Positions 43,954-56,128 are shown, counted from the stretch's first letter. The stretch: 64,000 nt of DNA from Corticimicrobacter populi (GCF_003123725.1 NZ_QETA01000002.1:124001-188000), one strand, 5' to 3'. Notes: a model not told the origin generated them from the sequence alone. Made by a program: numbers and translations.

Positions 43954-45495
43954 ATGCAACTCAATCCGTCAGAGATCAGCGAACTGCTCAAGAGCCGTAT
44001 CCAGAATCTGGCCGTTTCGACCGATGTGCGCACCCAAGGCACCGTCGTGTCCGTGACTGATGGCATTACCCGTATCCACGGTCTGTCCGACGTGATGCAG
44101 GGCGAAATGCTCGAATTCCCCAACAACACCTTCGGTTTGGCACTGAACCTCGAGCGCGACTCTGTCGGTGCCGTGATTCTGGGCGACTATAGCCACATTT
44201 CCGAAGGCGACCAGGTCAAGACCACCGGCCGCATTCTCGAAGTGCCGGTCGGCCCCGAACTCAAGGGTCGTGTGGTTGATGCACTGGGCAAGCCGATCGA
44301 CGGCAAGGGTCCGATCAACGCCAAGCAGACCGACATCATCGAGAAGGTCGCCCCAGGCGTGATCGCCCGCCAGTCCGTGTCGCAGCCGCTGCAGACCGGC
44401 CTGAAGGCAATCGACTCCATGGTGCCCATCGGCCGTGGCCAGCGCGAGCTGATCATCGGTGACCGTCAGACCGGCAAGACCGCAGTTGCAGTCGACACCA
44501 TCATCAGCCAGAAGGGCAAGGGCGTCACCTGCATCTACGTCGCCATCGGCCAGAAGGCTTCGACGATCAACAACGTGGTCCGCAAGCTCGAAGAGCACGG
44601 CGCGCTGGAATACACCATCATCGTGGCCGCCACGGCATCCGACTCGGCTGCCATGCAGTACCTGTCGGCCTACTCCGGCTGCACCATGGGTGAATACTTC
44701 CGCGATCGCGGCGAAGACGCCCTGATCATTTATGACGATCTGACCAAGCAAGCCTGGGCCTATCGTCAGATCTCGCTGCTGCTGCGCCGCCCGCCCGGTC
44801 GTGAAGCCTACCCTGGTGACGTCTTCTACCTGCACTCGCGTCTGCTCGAGCGTGCCGCTCGCGTTAACGAAGAGTACGTCGAGAAGTTCACCAACGGTGA
44901 AATCAAGGGCAAGACCGGCTCGCTGACGGCGCTGCCGATCATCGAAACCCAGGCCGGTGACGTGTCCGCATTCGTGCCGACCAACGTGATTTCGATTACC
45001 GATGGTCAGATCTTCCTCGAGAGCGATCTGTTCAACGCAGGTGTGCGCCCCGCCATTAACGCCGGTATCTCTGTGTCCCGCGTTGGTGGCGCTGCCCAGA
45101 CCAAGGTCGTCAAGAAGCTGTCCGGCGGTATCCGTACCGATCTGGCACAGTATCGTGAACTGGCTGCGTTCGCGCAGTTCGCTTCCGACCTCGACGACTC
45201 CACTCGCCGTCAGCTGGAGCGCGGCAAGCGCGTGGTCGAGCTGCTCAAGCAGCCCCAGTACCAGCCGCTGCAGGTGTGGGAATTGGCCGTGTCGCTGTTT
45301 TCGGTCAACAACGGCTACCTGGATGATGTCGCGGTCGAACGCATCCTGCCGTTCGAGAAGGGTCTGAAGGATTATCTGCAATCCAAGTACGCTGATCTGA
45401 TCCAGCGCATCGAAGACAAGAAAGAGCTGGTCAAGGACGACGAAGCCGCTCTGGTCGATGCGATCAAGGACTTCATCAAGAACGGGACCTACTGA
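43954..45495 (+). CDS. atpA: F-type ATP synthase subunit alpha
   Basis: A 513-residue non-catalytic nucleotide-binding subunit. It has the beta-barrel domain (about 25-95), P-loop [13 protein letters not shown] (about 169), the arginine-finger region near [14 protein letters not shown] and the C-terminal helical domain. Codon use is biased to a narrow set, as expected for a highly expressed gene. Confidence 0.98.
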   Translation: MQLNPSEISELLKSRIQNLAVSTDVRTQGTVVSVTDGITRIHGLSDVMQGEMLEFPNNTFGLALNLERDSVGAVILGDYSHISEGDQVKTTGRILEVPVGPELKGRVVDALGKPIDGKGPINAKQTDIIEKVAPGVIARQSVSQPLQTGLKAIDSMVPIGRGQRELIIGDRQTGKTAVAVDTIISQKGKGVTCIYVAIGQKASTINNVVRKLEEHGALEYTIIVAATASDSAAMQYLSAYSGCTMGEYFRDRGEDALIIYDDLTKQAWAYRQISLLLRRPPGREAYPGDVFYLHSRLLERAARVNEEYVEKFTNGEIKGKTGSLTALPIIETQAGDVSAFVPTNVISITDGQIFLESDLFNAGVRPAINAGISVSRVGGAAQTKVVKKLSGGIRTDLAQYRELAAFAQFASDLDDSTRRQLERGKRVVELLKQPQYQPLQVWELAVSLFSVNNGYLDDVAVERILPFEKGLKDYLQSKYADLIQRIEDKKELVKDDEAALVDAIKDFIKNGTY

Positions 45496-45550
45496 GGCTC
45501 ATGGACCTAGGGCGTCGTCTTCGGGCGACGCCTTGACAGGATAAAGTGCA

Positions 45551-47922
<2,372 letters not shown>

Positions 47923-47952
47923 TCCGGCATACCGGTCAAAGAGGATTGCATT

Positions 47953-48384
47953 ATGGCAACCATGCATGTTGATATCGTCAGCGCGGAAGAAAGCCTGTTT
48001 TCCGGCGAGGCCAAGTTCGTGGCCCTGCCGGGTGAAGCCGGCGAGCTGGGCATCCTGCCCGGCCATACGCCGCTGATCTCCCGGATCAAGGCCGGCGGCA
48101 CCGTCAAGCTGGTGCGCCCGGACGGCAGCGAGGAGCATATCTTCGTGGCAGGCGGCATCCTCGAGGTGCAGCCCAACGCTGTCACGGTGCTGGCTGACAC
48201 GGCGATCCGTGCTGCCGATCTGGACGAAGCCAAGGCCGAAGCGGCACGCAAGCGTGCCGAAGAAGCCCTGGCCAAGGCGACCGACAAGGCGGATATCGCT
48301 GTGGTCGAGGCCGAGCTGGCCATGCTGGCTGCTCAAGCTTCCGCTGCGCGTCGTTTGCGTGAAAGTCGCTCGAGCCGTCATTGA
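47953..48384 (+). CDS. atpC: F-type ATP synthase subunit epsilon
   Basis: A 143-residue rotor subunit that can inhibit ATP hydrolysis. The N-terminal beta-sandwich (about 1-85; [17 protein letters not shown]) is followed by a two-helix hairpin rich in Ala, Lys and Glu. It ends the operon; a strong terminator lies 18 bases after the stop. Confidence 0.97.
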   Translation: MATMHVDIVSAEESLFSGEAKFVALPGEAGELGILPGHTPLISRIKAGGTVKLVRPDGSEEHIFVAGGILEVQPNAVTVLADTAIRAADLDEAKAEAARKRAEEALAKATDKADIAVVEAELAMLAAQASAARRLRESRSSRH

Positions 48385-48402
48385 TCTGCGCAGCTCTTGC
48401 GT

Positions 48403-48433
48403 AAAAAAACCGCCCCATGGGGCGGTTTTTTTT
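48403..48433 (+). terminator. Terminator of the atp operon
   Basis: A near-perfect palindrome centred on CCCCATGGGG with arms ACCGCCCC/GGGGCGGT and A-run/T-run flanks. The symmetry lets it also serve the converging small Rossmann gene. Confidence 0.92.
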
Positions 48434-48477
48434 GCCTGCTTGTTTCAGGCATGTTGCTGACGGGGCTTCGTGCTGAG

Positions 48478-48855
48478 TCAGTTGTATTCCTGATTGCCGT
48501 GCTTGCCTTGCACCAGCTTGCCAGCCGAAAGCGACATCATCAGCAAGGCAATCTGCTCATGCATGATCAGGGTATGGTCGTTGCCGGTATCAACCATGTA
48601 TTTGCGCAGTTCTTCGCGAACCTTGGGCACGCCGGTTACATCAATAATGATATCGACCTCGCCGCCCTGGCTGACCAGAGTCATGAAGTCCTGGGTTGTG
48701 GCCACGCCATGCTGCTTTGCCAGGGCAATGCCGGGCTGCTCCGGGTCCAGATCCGCAACGCCCAGGACTTTGACGAAAGGGGCATCGAGGAGTTGGGCGA
48801 GCAGTGGCGTGCCGGTTTCCCCGGCACCGATCACGACAATGCGAAATTCATTCAT
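48478..48855 (-). CDS. Small stand-alone Rossmann-fold NAD(P)-binding protein
   Basis: A 125-residue protein that is little more than one dinucleotide-binding domain. It has GAGETG near residue 10, an acidic end of strand 2 (GVADLDPEQPGIALA) and a later IIIDVTGVPKV segment. From memory, the same domain occurs fused to sensor kinases in some Desulfo-type bacteria, which suggests a ligand sensor rather than an enzyme; no catalytic domain is present. It is divergent from a Fis-HTH regulator across a 315-base gap. The ATG at 48855 starts exactly at the domain. Confidence 0.6.
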   Translation of the reverse strand: MNEFRIVVIGAGETGTPLLAQLLDAPFVKVLGVADLDPEQPGIALAKQHGVATTQDFMTLVSQGGEVDIIIDVTGVPKVREELRKYMVDTGNDHTLIMHEQIALLMMSLSAGKLVQGKHGNQEYN

Positions 48856-49170
48856 ACGATTTTCCTGATTGAAGCAGTTGTACTGAAAGCAGGCAACCAT
48901 CGGGCCAGAGGCACACAATGGGTTATATATAAAAGCACTTTACCATTGTGCAGAAGGCCCGGAAAGCGGGATTGTTGCATGAGTGTGTCGGGCTGGCTCA
49001 GTCCTGTTTGCATGATTTTTAGCAAAGAAACGGCTGTCACCTTTTGATAGCGATGACGCTGGAAGCGGTCGGTCGGGTTGTAAAGAATGTGTTCTGTCAG
49101 ATTTGCGGATTGTTCACCCTGATGCTCGGGGCTACGCTTGTTTCTCCTCGGCAAAACAGGAGTTTCGGAT
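48856..49170. promoter_or_regulatory. 315-base divergent intergenic region with inverted repeat
   Basis: CACAATGG (48914-48921) is repeated inverted as CCATTGTG (48943-48950), flanking a TATATATAAAA block that probably serves the leftward small-Rossmann gene. The rest, up to the AGGAG site before 49171, holds no coding stretch or strong hairpin that I can see. Confidence 0.45.
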
Positions 49171-49965
49171 ATGACATATACCTTGGATTGCGCAGTTTTG
49201 TCACTGCCGACGCAGACTGTGTCCACACAACGCTGGCTGGCGCGCATGCAGCCAGCCCTGGTTCGGAGCAGACTGCACCTGCTGGATTGGCATTCGATGG
49301 AGGATGCGGCAGGGATGTTGCCGTCCCTGGGCATGACATTGCGTCGATATGATATCTGCGTATTGCCTATCGAGCGTAATTCACTGGCCTGGTTTCGTAC
49401 TGCCCTGGCGGGCGCAGCACAGATCCAGGGTATACGTTTCGAGACGCCTCTGCTGGGACTGATGCATCAGGTATGTGCTGTCGCCGTACGTGATCTTGTT
49501 CATCTGGGCCTGGATGACTATCTCTACCGTCAGGATGATCCCGATGCATTCAGGGCGCGTATGCTGACTCTGGTGGCACGTCATGGTCGCCAACGCCTGA
49601 AAGGGCCGGAGATTGTCCTGAATGGTCTCTTGGACGAGAGACAGGTTGTCGATGGCTCAGGGCTATGCCCCGCTGGCATTATGGAGTCGCCTGGTCGCTA
49701 CGTGGTGGGAAGTCCCAGGCCCTGGCAACGGCAGCCAACGTCCGTGTCGGCAGGCAGCATCAGCGGAGATGAGTCCTTCAAGCAGGCCAAGCGCCGCGTC
49801 ACGGATCGCTTCGAACAGGCCTACCTGCATGATCTGTTGCATCGGGCGCGGGGCAACATCACACATGCCTCGCGGATCGCTCGCAAACATCGTCGTTCCC
49901 TGTGGGCGCTGATGAGTAAACACCAGATCAGGGCCGAACCCTATCGTGTTGACATAACCCCATGA
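49171..49965 (+). CDS. Receiver-like regulator with C-terminal Fis-type HTH, no AAA+ domain
   Basis: A 264-residue protein. The first ~135 residues look like a degenerate receiver fold (ending VRDLVHLGLDDYLYRQDDPDAFRARML), with no obvious phospho-Asp. A low-complexity linker follows, then the last ~50 residues form a Fis-type helix-turn-helix (AYLHDLLHRARGNITHASRIA) closely resembling the DNA-binding end of NtrC/GlrR activators. The sigma-54-contacting ATPase domain that normally sits between these parts is absent. It probably regulates the divergent gene or hemE downstream, but no target is proven. The start at 49171 follows AGGAG. Confidence 0.62.
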   Translation: MTYTLDCAVLSLPTQTVSTQRWLARMQPALVRSRLHLLDWHSMEDAAGMLPSLGMTLRRYDICVLPIERNSLAWFRTALAGAAQIQGIRFETPLLGLMHQVCAVAVRDLVHLGLDDYLYRQDDPDAFRARMLTLVARHGRQRLKGPEIVLNGLLDERQVVDGSGLCPAGIMESPGRYVVGSPRPWQRQPTSVSAGSISGDESFKQAKRRVTDRFEQAYLHDLLHRARGNITHASRIARKHRRSLWALMSKHQIRAEPYRVDITP

Positions 49966-50017
49966 ATAAAAAGGGCATAGCGGTTAAAATCAGCCCGACT
50001 CAATGATAGGAAGCCAC

Positions 50018-51097
50018 ATGCCCGCCACGCCCCTCAAGAATGACGTCTTTCTGCGCGCCCTGATGCGCCAGCCTGTTCCCTATACGCCGGTCTGGCTGAT
50101 GCGCCAGGCCGGTCGCTATCTGGCTGAGTATCGTGAAACCAGGGCCCAGGCTGGCTCGTTCATGCAACTGGCACAGAATCCGGATTTTGCGACCGAGGTC
50201 ACGCTGCAGCCGTTGCGGCGTTTTCCCCTGGATGCTGCGATCCTGTTCTCGGACATCCTGACGGTGCCCCATGCCATGGGACTGGGGCTGGATTTCGTGG
50301 CCGGCGAGGGCCCGCAGTTTGCGCGACCCGTGCGTGACGAGGATGCCGTCCGGCGTCTGGCCGTGCCGGACATGTCAGAACTGCAATACGTGTTCGATGC
50401 CGTCAGCCAGATCCGCCGCGACCTGGATGGGCAGGTGCCGCTGATCGGTTTTGCCGGCAGCCCCTGGACCGTGGCCTGCTATATGGTGGAGGGGGGCAGT
50501 ACACGCGAGTATCGCCTGATCAAGACCATGATGGCCACGCGGCCGGATCTGCTGACCCGCATCTTGGATGTCGTGGCACAGACGACGGCTCAATACCTGA
50601 ATGCCCAGATCGAGGCGGGCGCACAGGCTGTCATGATTTTCGACAGTTGGGGCGGCGTGCTGGCCGATGGCTGGTTCCAGAAATTCTCGCTGGCTTACAG
50701 TCGGCAGGTCATCCAGGCACTCCAGCGCGAGCGCGATGGTCAGAAAATCCCTGTCATCCTGTTTACCAAGGGCGGAGGGCTGTGGCTTGAAGATATCGCC
50801 GACAGCGGCTGTGATGCCATGGGTGTGGACTGGACCGTTAACCTGGCTTCGGCTCGCCGACGTATCGAGGATCGGGTGGCGCTGCAAGGCAACATGGACC
50901 CGATGATGCTGTTCGGTACCGAAGCAAGCGTCAGGGCAGAGGCTCGCCGGATTCTCGATGACTTCGGCACGGTCGATGCCGGTGCCGGTCATGTCTTCAA
51001 TCTGGGGCATGGCATTTCACAGTTCACCGAACCCGACGTGGTGGCAGCACTGGTGGATGAGGTTCACAGCCATAGTCGAAAGCTGCACGGCGGCTGA
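50018..51097 (+). CDS. hemE: Uroporphyrinogen decarboxylase
   Basis: A 359-residue cytosolic enzyme converting uroporphyrinogen III to coproporphyrinogen III in heme synthesis. The family signatures [16 protein letters not shown] (about 26) and [17 protein letters not shown] (about 143) are intact, with the catalytic Asp in [12 protein letters not shown]. The start at 50018 has GGAAG upstream. A terminator follows about 45 bases after the stop. Confidence 0.97.
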   Translation: MPATPLKNDVFLRALMRQPVPYTPVWLMRQAGRYLAEYRETRAQAGSFMQLAQNPDFATEVTLQPLRRFPLDAAILFSDILTVPHAMGLGLDFVAGEGPQFARPVRDEDAVRRLAVPDMSELQYVFDAVSQIRRDLDGQVPLIGFAGSPWTVACYMVEGGSTREYRLIKTMMATRPDLLTRILDVVAQTTAQYLNAQIEAGAQAVMIFDSWGGVLADGWFQKFSLAYSRQVIQALQRERDGQKIPVILFTKGGGLWLEDIADSGCDAMGVDWTVNLASARRRIEDRVALQGNMDPMMLFGTEASVRAEARRILDDFGTVDAGAGHVFNLGHGISQFTEPDVVAALVDEVHSHSRKLHGG

Positions 51098-51141
51098 TGC
51101 GTGCCTCGGCCTGATGATGAGGCCGATGGGTTCCACTCTCT

Positions 51142-51184
51142 GGCAGGAAGGCTTTGATCCGCTTTCCTGCCTTGTGTTTTTTTG
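51142..51184 (+). terminator. Terminator of hemE
   Basis: GGCAGGAAGGC (51142-51152) pairs with GCTTTCCTGCC (51161-51171) with one wobble, 8-base loop, followed by TTGTGTTTTTTTTG. Confidence 0.85.
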
Positions 51185-51200
51185 AGCAGGCACATACGAC

Positions 51201-51384
51201 TTGTTCACATCGGTAAAATGAGAGACTTACCGAGAGATGATACAGTCTAAAATTAGATGTTCCTCTTATATTGTTGATATAAAAGATTATTTATTTGATC
51301 AATGATGTGGTTCAGTGTCATCGAAAGGTTGTATTGACAGCGCAGTATAAACAACCCACAACCTTATCCACGAAGTTATCCACA
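51201..51384. promoter_or_regulatory. AT-rich spacer with DnaA-box-like sites before priA
   Basis: The 369-base hemE-priA gap is markedly A+T-rich. TTATCCACG (51364-51372) and the perfect DnaA box TTATCCACA (51376-51384) lie in tandem, and TTGTTCACA (51201-51209) is a one-mismatch box. Between them is an unwinding-element-like stretch including GATTATTTATTTGATC around 51290. It may be a DnaA-controlled priA promoter; arguments for and against an origin are given in the findings. Confidence 0.5.
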
Positions 51385-51466
51385 GGCTGTGCGTATCGTA
51401 TGATAGTGGCTGGACGGCAATGACTTGCCGACCCTTTCAAGAAATCACTTTAACTGTCCCCAGGGT

Positions 51467-53644
51467 ATGACGGAAGCGAAACACGTCGGTGCTGCGCCTG
51501 CCACAGCCACGTCCGAAGACGGTATCTCGCCCGAGCCCTGCTGGGTGCGTGTCGCACTCGACGTGCCGCTGATGGGCGTGTTCGATTACCGTTCTGCGGT
51601 GCCGGTGTCTGTCGGTGTGCGCGTGGCGGTGCCTTTCGGTCGACGTACGCTGATCGGGCTGGTCGTGGCACAACCAGAGCGACCCGACCTCGATCCCGGC
51701 CAGATCCGCGATGTCGAGACCATTCTGGATGACGTGCCGCCCATGTCGGCCGCCTGGATGCGCATGGTCGCGTTTGCGGCACAGTATTACCAGCGTCCCC
51801 TGGGAGAGGTGGCCTTGCCGGCCCTGCCCGGCAGCTTGCGCAAGCTGGCGTCCTATCGTGGCAAGCGCAGCGGTGCCGGGCCGGTTGCCCGGCTGGATGC
51901 CCGTCAGGCGCGGGCCGGGGCGAAACGCAGCAAGGCGACCGGTGAGACAGGTGGCGAACGTTCTGGCGCAGTTGCCGGCCCTGTCGATGTGTTGCCAGAT
52001 ACTGTGCTCAATGAGGCCCAGAACACGGCGGTCCAGGCCATCCTCTCGGGCCAGGGCTATCGCACGGCGTTGCTGCATGGTGTGACGGGCAGCGGCAAGA
52101 CCGAGGTCTATCTGCATGTTGCACGCCAGATACTGGCTGCAGGTCGGCAGGTATTGATGCTGGTACCCGAGATCAATCTGACGCCGCAGTTCGAGCAGGC
52201 GCTGCGACGGCGCTTCGAACCCGTGGTCGGCCCGGCGGGGATCGCTGTCATGCACAGCGGCCTCTCGGAAGGTGAACGCTTGCAGGCCTGGCTGGCAGCC
52301 CAGCGCGGACAGGCGCGGCTGGTGCTGGGGACGCGGCTGGCGATTTTTGCGCCTTTGCAGGAGCTGGGGCTGATCGTTGTCGATGAAGAGCACGACGCAT
52401 CCTACAAACAGCAGGATGGGCTGCGTTATTCTGCCCGCGACCTTGCGGTCTGGCGCGGTCATGATCTGGGCATTCCAGTGGTGTTGGGGTCGGCAACGCC
52501 CGCGCTCGAAACCTGGGATCATGCGCGGCGCGGTCGCTATCTTTATCTGAGCCTGCCCGAGCGTGCCCGCATCGGCGAATTGCCGACCATCCGGCTGGTC
52601 GATACTCGGCGGCTGGCTTTGCAGCATGGTCTGTCCCCGCACCTGATCAATGCCATGCGCGAGCGGTTGGCCCGCCAGGAACAGGTGCTGGTCTTTCTCA
52701 ATCGGCGTGGCTATGCACCTGCGCTGCACTGTCATTCCTGCGGCTGGGTGGGCAATTGCCCGCGTTGTACTGCGTATATGGTCATGCATCGTGATGCCCG
52801 TGCCGGGCGCTACGTCATGCAGTGCCATCATTGTGGCTGGCGTCAGCCGGTACCGCGCGCCTGCCCGGATTGCAAGGACCAGGACCTGCAGCCCATGGGG
52901 CGCGGTACCCAGCGACTCGAGGAGCATCTGGCCGAGCTTTTCCCGGGGGCTCGCGTGTTGCGTATCGATGCCGACAGTACTCGCCGCAAGGGCAGTGCCG
53001 AAGCCCTGTTCGGACAGGTGCATGCTGGCGAAGTGGATATCCTGATCGGTACCCAGATGGTGGCCAAGGGACATGACTTTGCCCGGCTTGGGTTGGTTGG
53101 CGTGCTCAATGCCGATTCGATGCTGTTTTCGCACGACTTCCGGGCTCCGGAGCGATTGTTTGCCCAGCTCATGCAGGTTGCCGGGCGTGCCGGCCGGCAT
53201 CTGGGGGGGGCAGAGGTGCTGGTGCAGACGGGTTATCCAGAGCAGTCGGTCTACCAGGCCCTGCTGCGCCATGATTATGACGGCTTTGCCGACCATGCCC
53301 TGGCCGAACGCAAGACGGCAGGCCTGCCTCCCTATTCGTATCAGGCCTTGCTCAGTGCCGAGGCGCGGGAGCTGGCGCAGGCGCTGGCTTTCCTGTCGCA
53401 GGCGCGAGAATTGGCGCAGAATCAGGTTCAGGCACGGCCGGGTGCGACCGCCGTCACCCTGTATGATCCGGTACCATTGCGGATTGTCCGCATTGCCCAT
53501 GTCGAGCGTGCGCAACTGCTGCTCGAAAGTGCCAGCAGGCAGGCTCTGCAGCGGCTGCTCCAGGTCTGGCTTCCGGACTTGCCGATGCTGGCGCAGACGC
53601 TGCGCGTGCGCTGGCAGATCGAGATCGATCCGTTGGAGATTTGA
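51467..53644 (+). CDS. priA: Primosomal replication restart helicase
   Basis: A 725-residue 3'-5' helicase that reloads the replisome at stalled forks. It has the N-terminal DNA-binding region, Walker A HGVTGSGKTEVY (about 205), DEEH box (VVDEEHDASYKQQDG), and eight zinc-binding cysteines inserted in the helicase core (CHSCGWVGNCPRC through CPDC, about 425-480). A charged insert near residue 140 (KRSGAG to GERSGA) is a lineage-specific linker. The ATG at 51467 is chosen over a TTG at 51425. It overlaps rep by one base. Confidence 0.95.
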   Translation: MTEAKHVGAAPATATSEDGISPEPCWVRVALDVPLMGVFDYRSAVPVSVGVRVAVPFGRRTLIGLVVAQPERPDLDPGQIRDVETILDDVPPMSAAWMRMVAFAAQYYQRPLGEVALPALPGSLRKLASYRGKRSGAGPVARLDARQARAGAKRSKATGETGGERSGAVAGPVDVLPDTVLNEAQNTAVQAILSGQGYRTALLHGVTGSGKTEVYLHVARQILAAGRQVLMLVPEINLTPQFEQALRRRFEPVVGPAGIAVMHSGLSEGERLQAWLAAQRGQARLVLGTRLAIFAPLQELGLIVVDEEHDASYKQQDGLRYSARDLAVWRGHDLGIPVVLGSATPALETWDHARRGRYLYLSLPERARIGELPTIRLVDTRRLALQHGLSPHLINAMRERLARQEQVLVFLNRRGYAPALHCHSCGWVGNCPRCTAYMVMHRDARAGRYVMQCHHCGWRQPVPRACPDCKDQDLQPMGRGTQRLEEHLAELFPGARVLRIDADSTRRKGSAEALFGQVHAGEVDILIGTQMVAKGHDFARLGLVGVLNADSMLFSHDFRAPERLFAQLMQVAGRAGRHLGGAEVLVQTGYPEQSVYQALLRHDYDGFADHALAERKTAGLPPYSYQALLSAEARELAQALAFLSQARELAQNQVQARPGATAVTLYDPVPLRIVRIAHVERAQLLLESASRQALQRLLQVWLPDLPMLAQTLRVRWQIEIDPLEI

Positions 53645-55734
53645 TGACCACCGCCGAGATATTCACTGCCGGACTCAATCCGATGCAGAAAGAGGCCGTG
53701 CTGTACCTCAACGGCCCCTGCCTGGTGCTGGCCGGTGCGGGCAGCGGCAAGACGCGGGTCATCACACAGAAAATTGCCTATCTGTTGCAGGTCTGTGGCT
53801 ATCCGGCGCGGGGCGTGCTGGCGCTGACCTTTACCAACAAGGCGGCTCGCGAGATGGCGCATCGGATCCAGTCCCTGCTCGGCAAGGGGCCGACCAAGGG
53901 GCTGACGCTCAGCACCTTCCATTCGCTGGGCGTGCGCATGTTGCGCGAGGAGGCTGAACTGCTGGGCCTCAAGCGCGAGTTTTCGATTCTCGATGCCGAG
54001 GATGCGCTGGGTATCATTCAGGATATGCTGGCCACGACCGACAAGGGGCGGTTGCGCGGTGCCGCGCACACGATTTCTCTCTGGAAAAATGCGCTGATGG
54101 GGCCGGATGAGGCCGAGCGTGCGGCACAGACGCCCACCGAGCTGGATGCCGCGCGCGTTTATCGAAGCTACGAGGCGACGCTCAAGGCCTATCAGGCCGT
54201 CGACTTCGATGATCTGGTCAAGCTGCCGGCTCAATTGCTGGAGCAGAACGAAGAGGCGCGGCTGCGCTGGCAGCATCGCATCCGCTATCTGCTGGTCGAT
54301 GAGTACCAGGATACCAATGCCTGCCAGTACCGGCTGGTGCAGTTGCTGACCGGTGAGCGGGCCATGTTCACGGCCGTGGGCGATGATGATCAGGCCATCT
54401 ATGCCTGGCGCGGTGCCACCATGGAAAACTTGGCCAGGCTGACGACCGACTATACAGGCATCAAGGTGATCAAGCTCGAGCAGAATTACCGGTCGGTACA
54501 GCGCATCTTACAGGCGGCCAACAATGTGATCACCCGCAATCCCAAGCTGTTCGAGAAACAGCTCTGGTCGGACCTGGGCGTGGGCGAACCGATTACCGTC
54601 AAGCCCATGGACAACGAGGAGGCCGAGGCCGAATCGGTTGGCATGCAGATTTCTGCCGGTCGTTTCGAGCGGCAGGCTGAGTGGCGCGATTTTGCCATCC
54701 TGTATCGCAGCAACCATCAGGCCCGCATTCTGGAGCAGGCGCTGCGCAGTCTCAATATTCCGTACAGTATCTCGGGCGGGCAGAGCTTTTTTGACAAGGC
54801 CGAGATCCGCGACATTCTTTCCTATCTGCGGCTGATCGCCAACGACAACGACGATCCAGCCTTCATCCGTGCCGTGACCACGCCCAAGCGGGGCATCGGG
54901 CGCCAGACTTTGCTGGCGCTGGGCGAGTATGCCGTCAGCAAGAAGCTGTCGCTGTTCATGGCCATTTTCGAGCCTGACATCGGCGAGTATATACCGGAGC
55001 GCCAGCTGCAATCACTGCTCACCTTTGGTCGCTTCATCCAGAATATGCAAAAGCGTGCGGGTCGCAGGGCAGGGCAGCCACGCGATGCCGAGCGGCAGGC
55101 CCAGGCAGAGCCGGCCGGACTGCTGCTCGATGAGCTGTTGCGTGTCATCAACTATGAGCACTATCTCTATGACATGTTCGAGGAGAAGCCAGCCGAGACG
55201 CGCTGGCTGAACGTACTCGAACTGGTGTCCTGGCTCAAGCGCAAGGCCGAAGAAGATGGCATGAGCCTATACGAACTGGTCCAGCACATCGCGCTCATCA
55301 GTATGCTGGAGCGTGGCGAGGAGGAAGAACCCAACGCCGTCAAACTGTCCACGTTGCATGCTTCCAAGGGGCTGGAGTATCCGCATGTCTATCTGGTTGG
55401 GGTGGAGGAAGGGTTGCTGCCGCACCAGGGGCGCGACGATGAAGAGGGGGATCCGGAGCGGGCCGAGGAGTCCCTGTCGACCCGGATTCAGGAAGAGCGC
55501 CGGCTGATGTATGTCGGGATCACCCGTGCGCAACGCTCGCTGCATCTGAGCTGGTGCCGACGTCGGCGTCGTGCGCGTGAGGATCTGGTGCGCGAGCCAT
55601 CCCGTTTCATTGAGGAAATGGGACTTGAGGGCGCAGCGCCCCAACAGGCGGATGAGCATGCTGCCCTCAGCCCGCGCGAGCGCCTGGGCATGCTCAAGGC
55701 ATTGCTGGACGGCAAAAACAAAACGGCCCGCTGA
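53644..55734 (+). CDS. rep: ATP-dependent DNA helicase Rep
   Basis: A 696-residue superfamily 1A helicase. Motifs are LAGAGSGKT (Ia), LTFTNKAAREM, LLVDEYQDTN, VGDDDQAIYAWRGA and the late LHASKGLEYPHVY. Overall it follows E. coli Rep more closely than UvrD, for example GPCLVLAGAGSGKTRVITQKIAYL. Rep clears proteins ahead of the fork and works with PriA and PriC in restart, so the TGATG-coupled priA-rep pair is functionally coherent. A 25-residue insert around 465-490 (RRAGQPRDAERQAQ) is not in E. coli Rep. Confidence 0.93.
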   Translation: MTTAEIFTAGLNPMQKEAVLYLNGPCLVLAGAGSGKTRVITQKIAYLLQVCGYPARGVLALTFTNKAAREMAHRIQSLLGKGPTKGLTLSTFHSLGVRMLREEAELLGLKREFSILDAEDALGIIQDMLATTDKGRLRGAAHTISLWKNALMGPDEAERAAQTPTELDAARVYRSYEATLKAYQAVDFDDLVKLPAQLLEQNEEARLRWQHRIRYLLVDEYQDTNACQYRLVQLLTGERAMFTAVGDDDQAIYAWRGATMENLARLTTDYTGIKVIKLEQNYRSVQRILQAANNVITRNPKLFEKQLWSDLGVGEPITVKPMDNEEAEAESVGMQISAGRFERQAEWRDFAILYRSNHQARILEQALRSLNIPYSISGGQSFFDKAEIRDILSYLRLIANDNDDPAFIRAVTTPKRGIGRQTLLALGEYAVSKKLSLFMAIFEPDIGEYIPERQLQSLLTFGRFIQNMQKRAGRRAGQPRDAERQAQAEPAGLLLDELLRVINYEHYLYDMFEEKPAETRWLNVLELVSWLKRKAEEDGMSLYELVQHIALISMLERGEEEEPNAVKLSTLHASKGLEYPHVYLVGVEEGLLPHQGRDDEEGDPERAEESLSTRIQEERRLMYVGITRAQRSLHLSWCRRRRRAREDLVREPSRFIEEMGLEGAAPQQADEHAALSPRERLGMLKALLDGKNKTAR

Positions 55735-55746
55735 TTGCGGGCCGTT
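55722..55746 (-). terminator. Hairpin terminator between rep and the small leftward gene
   Basis: AACGGCCCGC (55722-55731) pairs perfectly with GCGGGCCGTT (55737-55746), 5-base loop. The T-rich tail (TTGTTTTTG) is on the minus strand, so it chiefly ends the leftward gene; the stem overlaps the rep stop codon. Confidence 0.7.
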
Positions 55747-55792
55747 ATCATCCATCACACATTCATGCGGTCATCGGACCGCATGTGGCGGC

Positions 55793-56092
55793 TTACCAGC
55801 AGTAGCCGCGGGTCGAAATGTTGCCGTTGCGGGCATGGGCCTCGTCCATGGCGCGATTGACTTCGTCCAGGAAGGCGAAGAATGCAATGACGCCGCGCTT
55901 GATGGCGCTGCCGACCTTCTTCAGGTCATCAACCAGATTGATGCCGACCGGACGGGAATAGACCTGATTCATCAGGCGGCGCTCCAGCGAGTCGGACAGA
56001 CGCAGGCTGGCGTCGTAGGCGGCACCGTTCATGGCGCTCATGCGGAACGGGTTGAGGGCGGAGATATCGGGGACGATCGTTGCGGCGTTCAT
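55793..56092 (-). CDS. Small protein of unknown function (99 residues)
   Basis: A 99-residue protein I do not recognise. It is mostly polar, with a short hydrophobic patch (KRGVIAFFAFLDEVNRAMDEA, about 64-84) that may be an amphipathic or membrane-associating helix; no signal peptide. A Cys occurs only next to the C-terminus. It has its own strong promoter with tandem palindromes and a terminator, so it is a regulated monocistronic gene rather than a chance reading frame. The start ATG follows GGACCACCACC, a weak ribosome site. Confidence 0.6.
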   Translation of the reverse strand: MNAATIVPDISALNPFRMSAMNGAAYDASLRLSDSLERRLMNQVYSRPVGINLVDDLKKVGSAIKRGVIAFFAFLDEVNRAMDEAHARNGNISTRGYCW

Positions 56093-56128
56093 GGTGGTGG
56101 TCCTTGCTTTGCTGTGCTTATGCTGTAC

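Noticed and set aside
51201-51466. Calling the hemE-priA gap the chromosomal origin
   Set aside because: Only one perfect DnaA box plus two near matches, no dnaA or gidA nearby, no visible GC-skew switch in sampled lines, and the highly expressed atp operon would be head-on to the fork.
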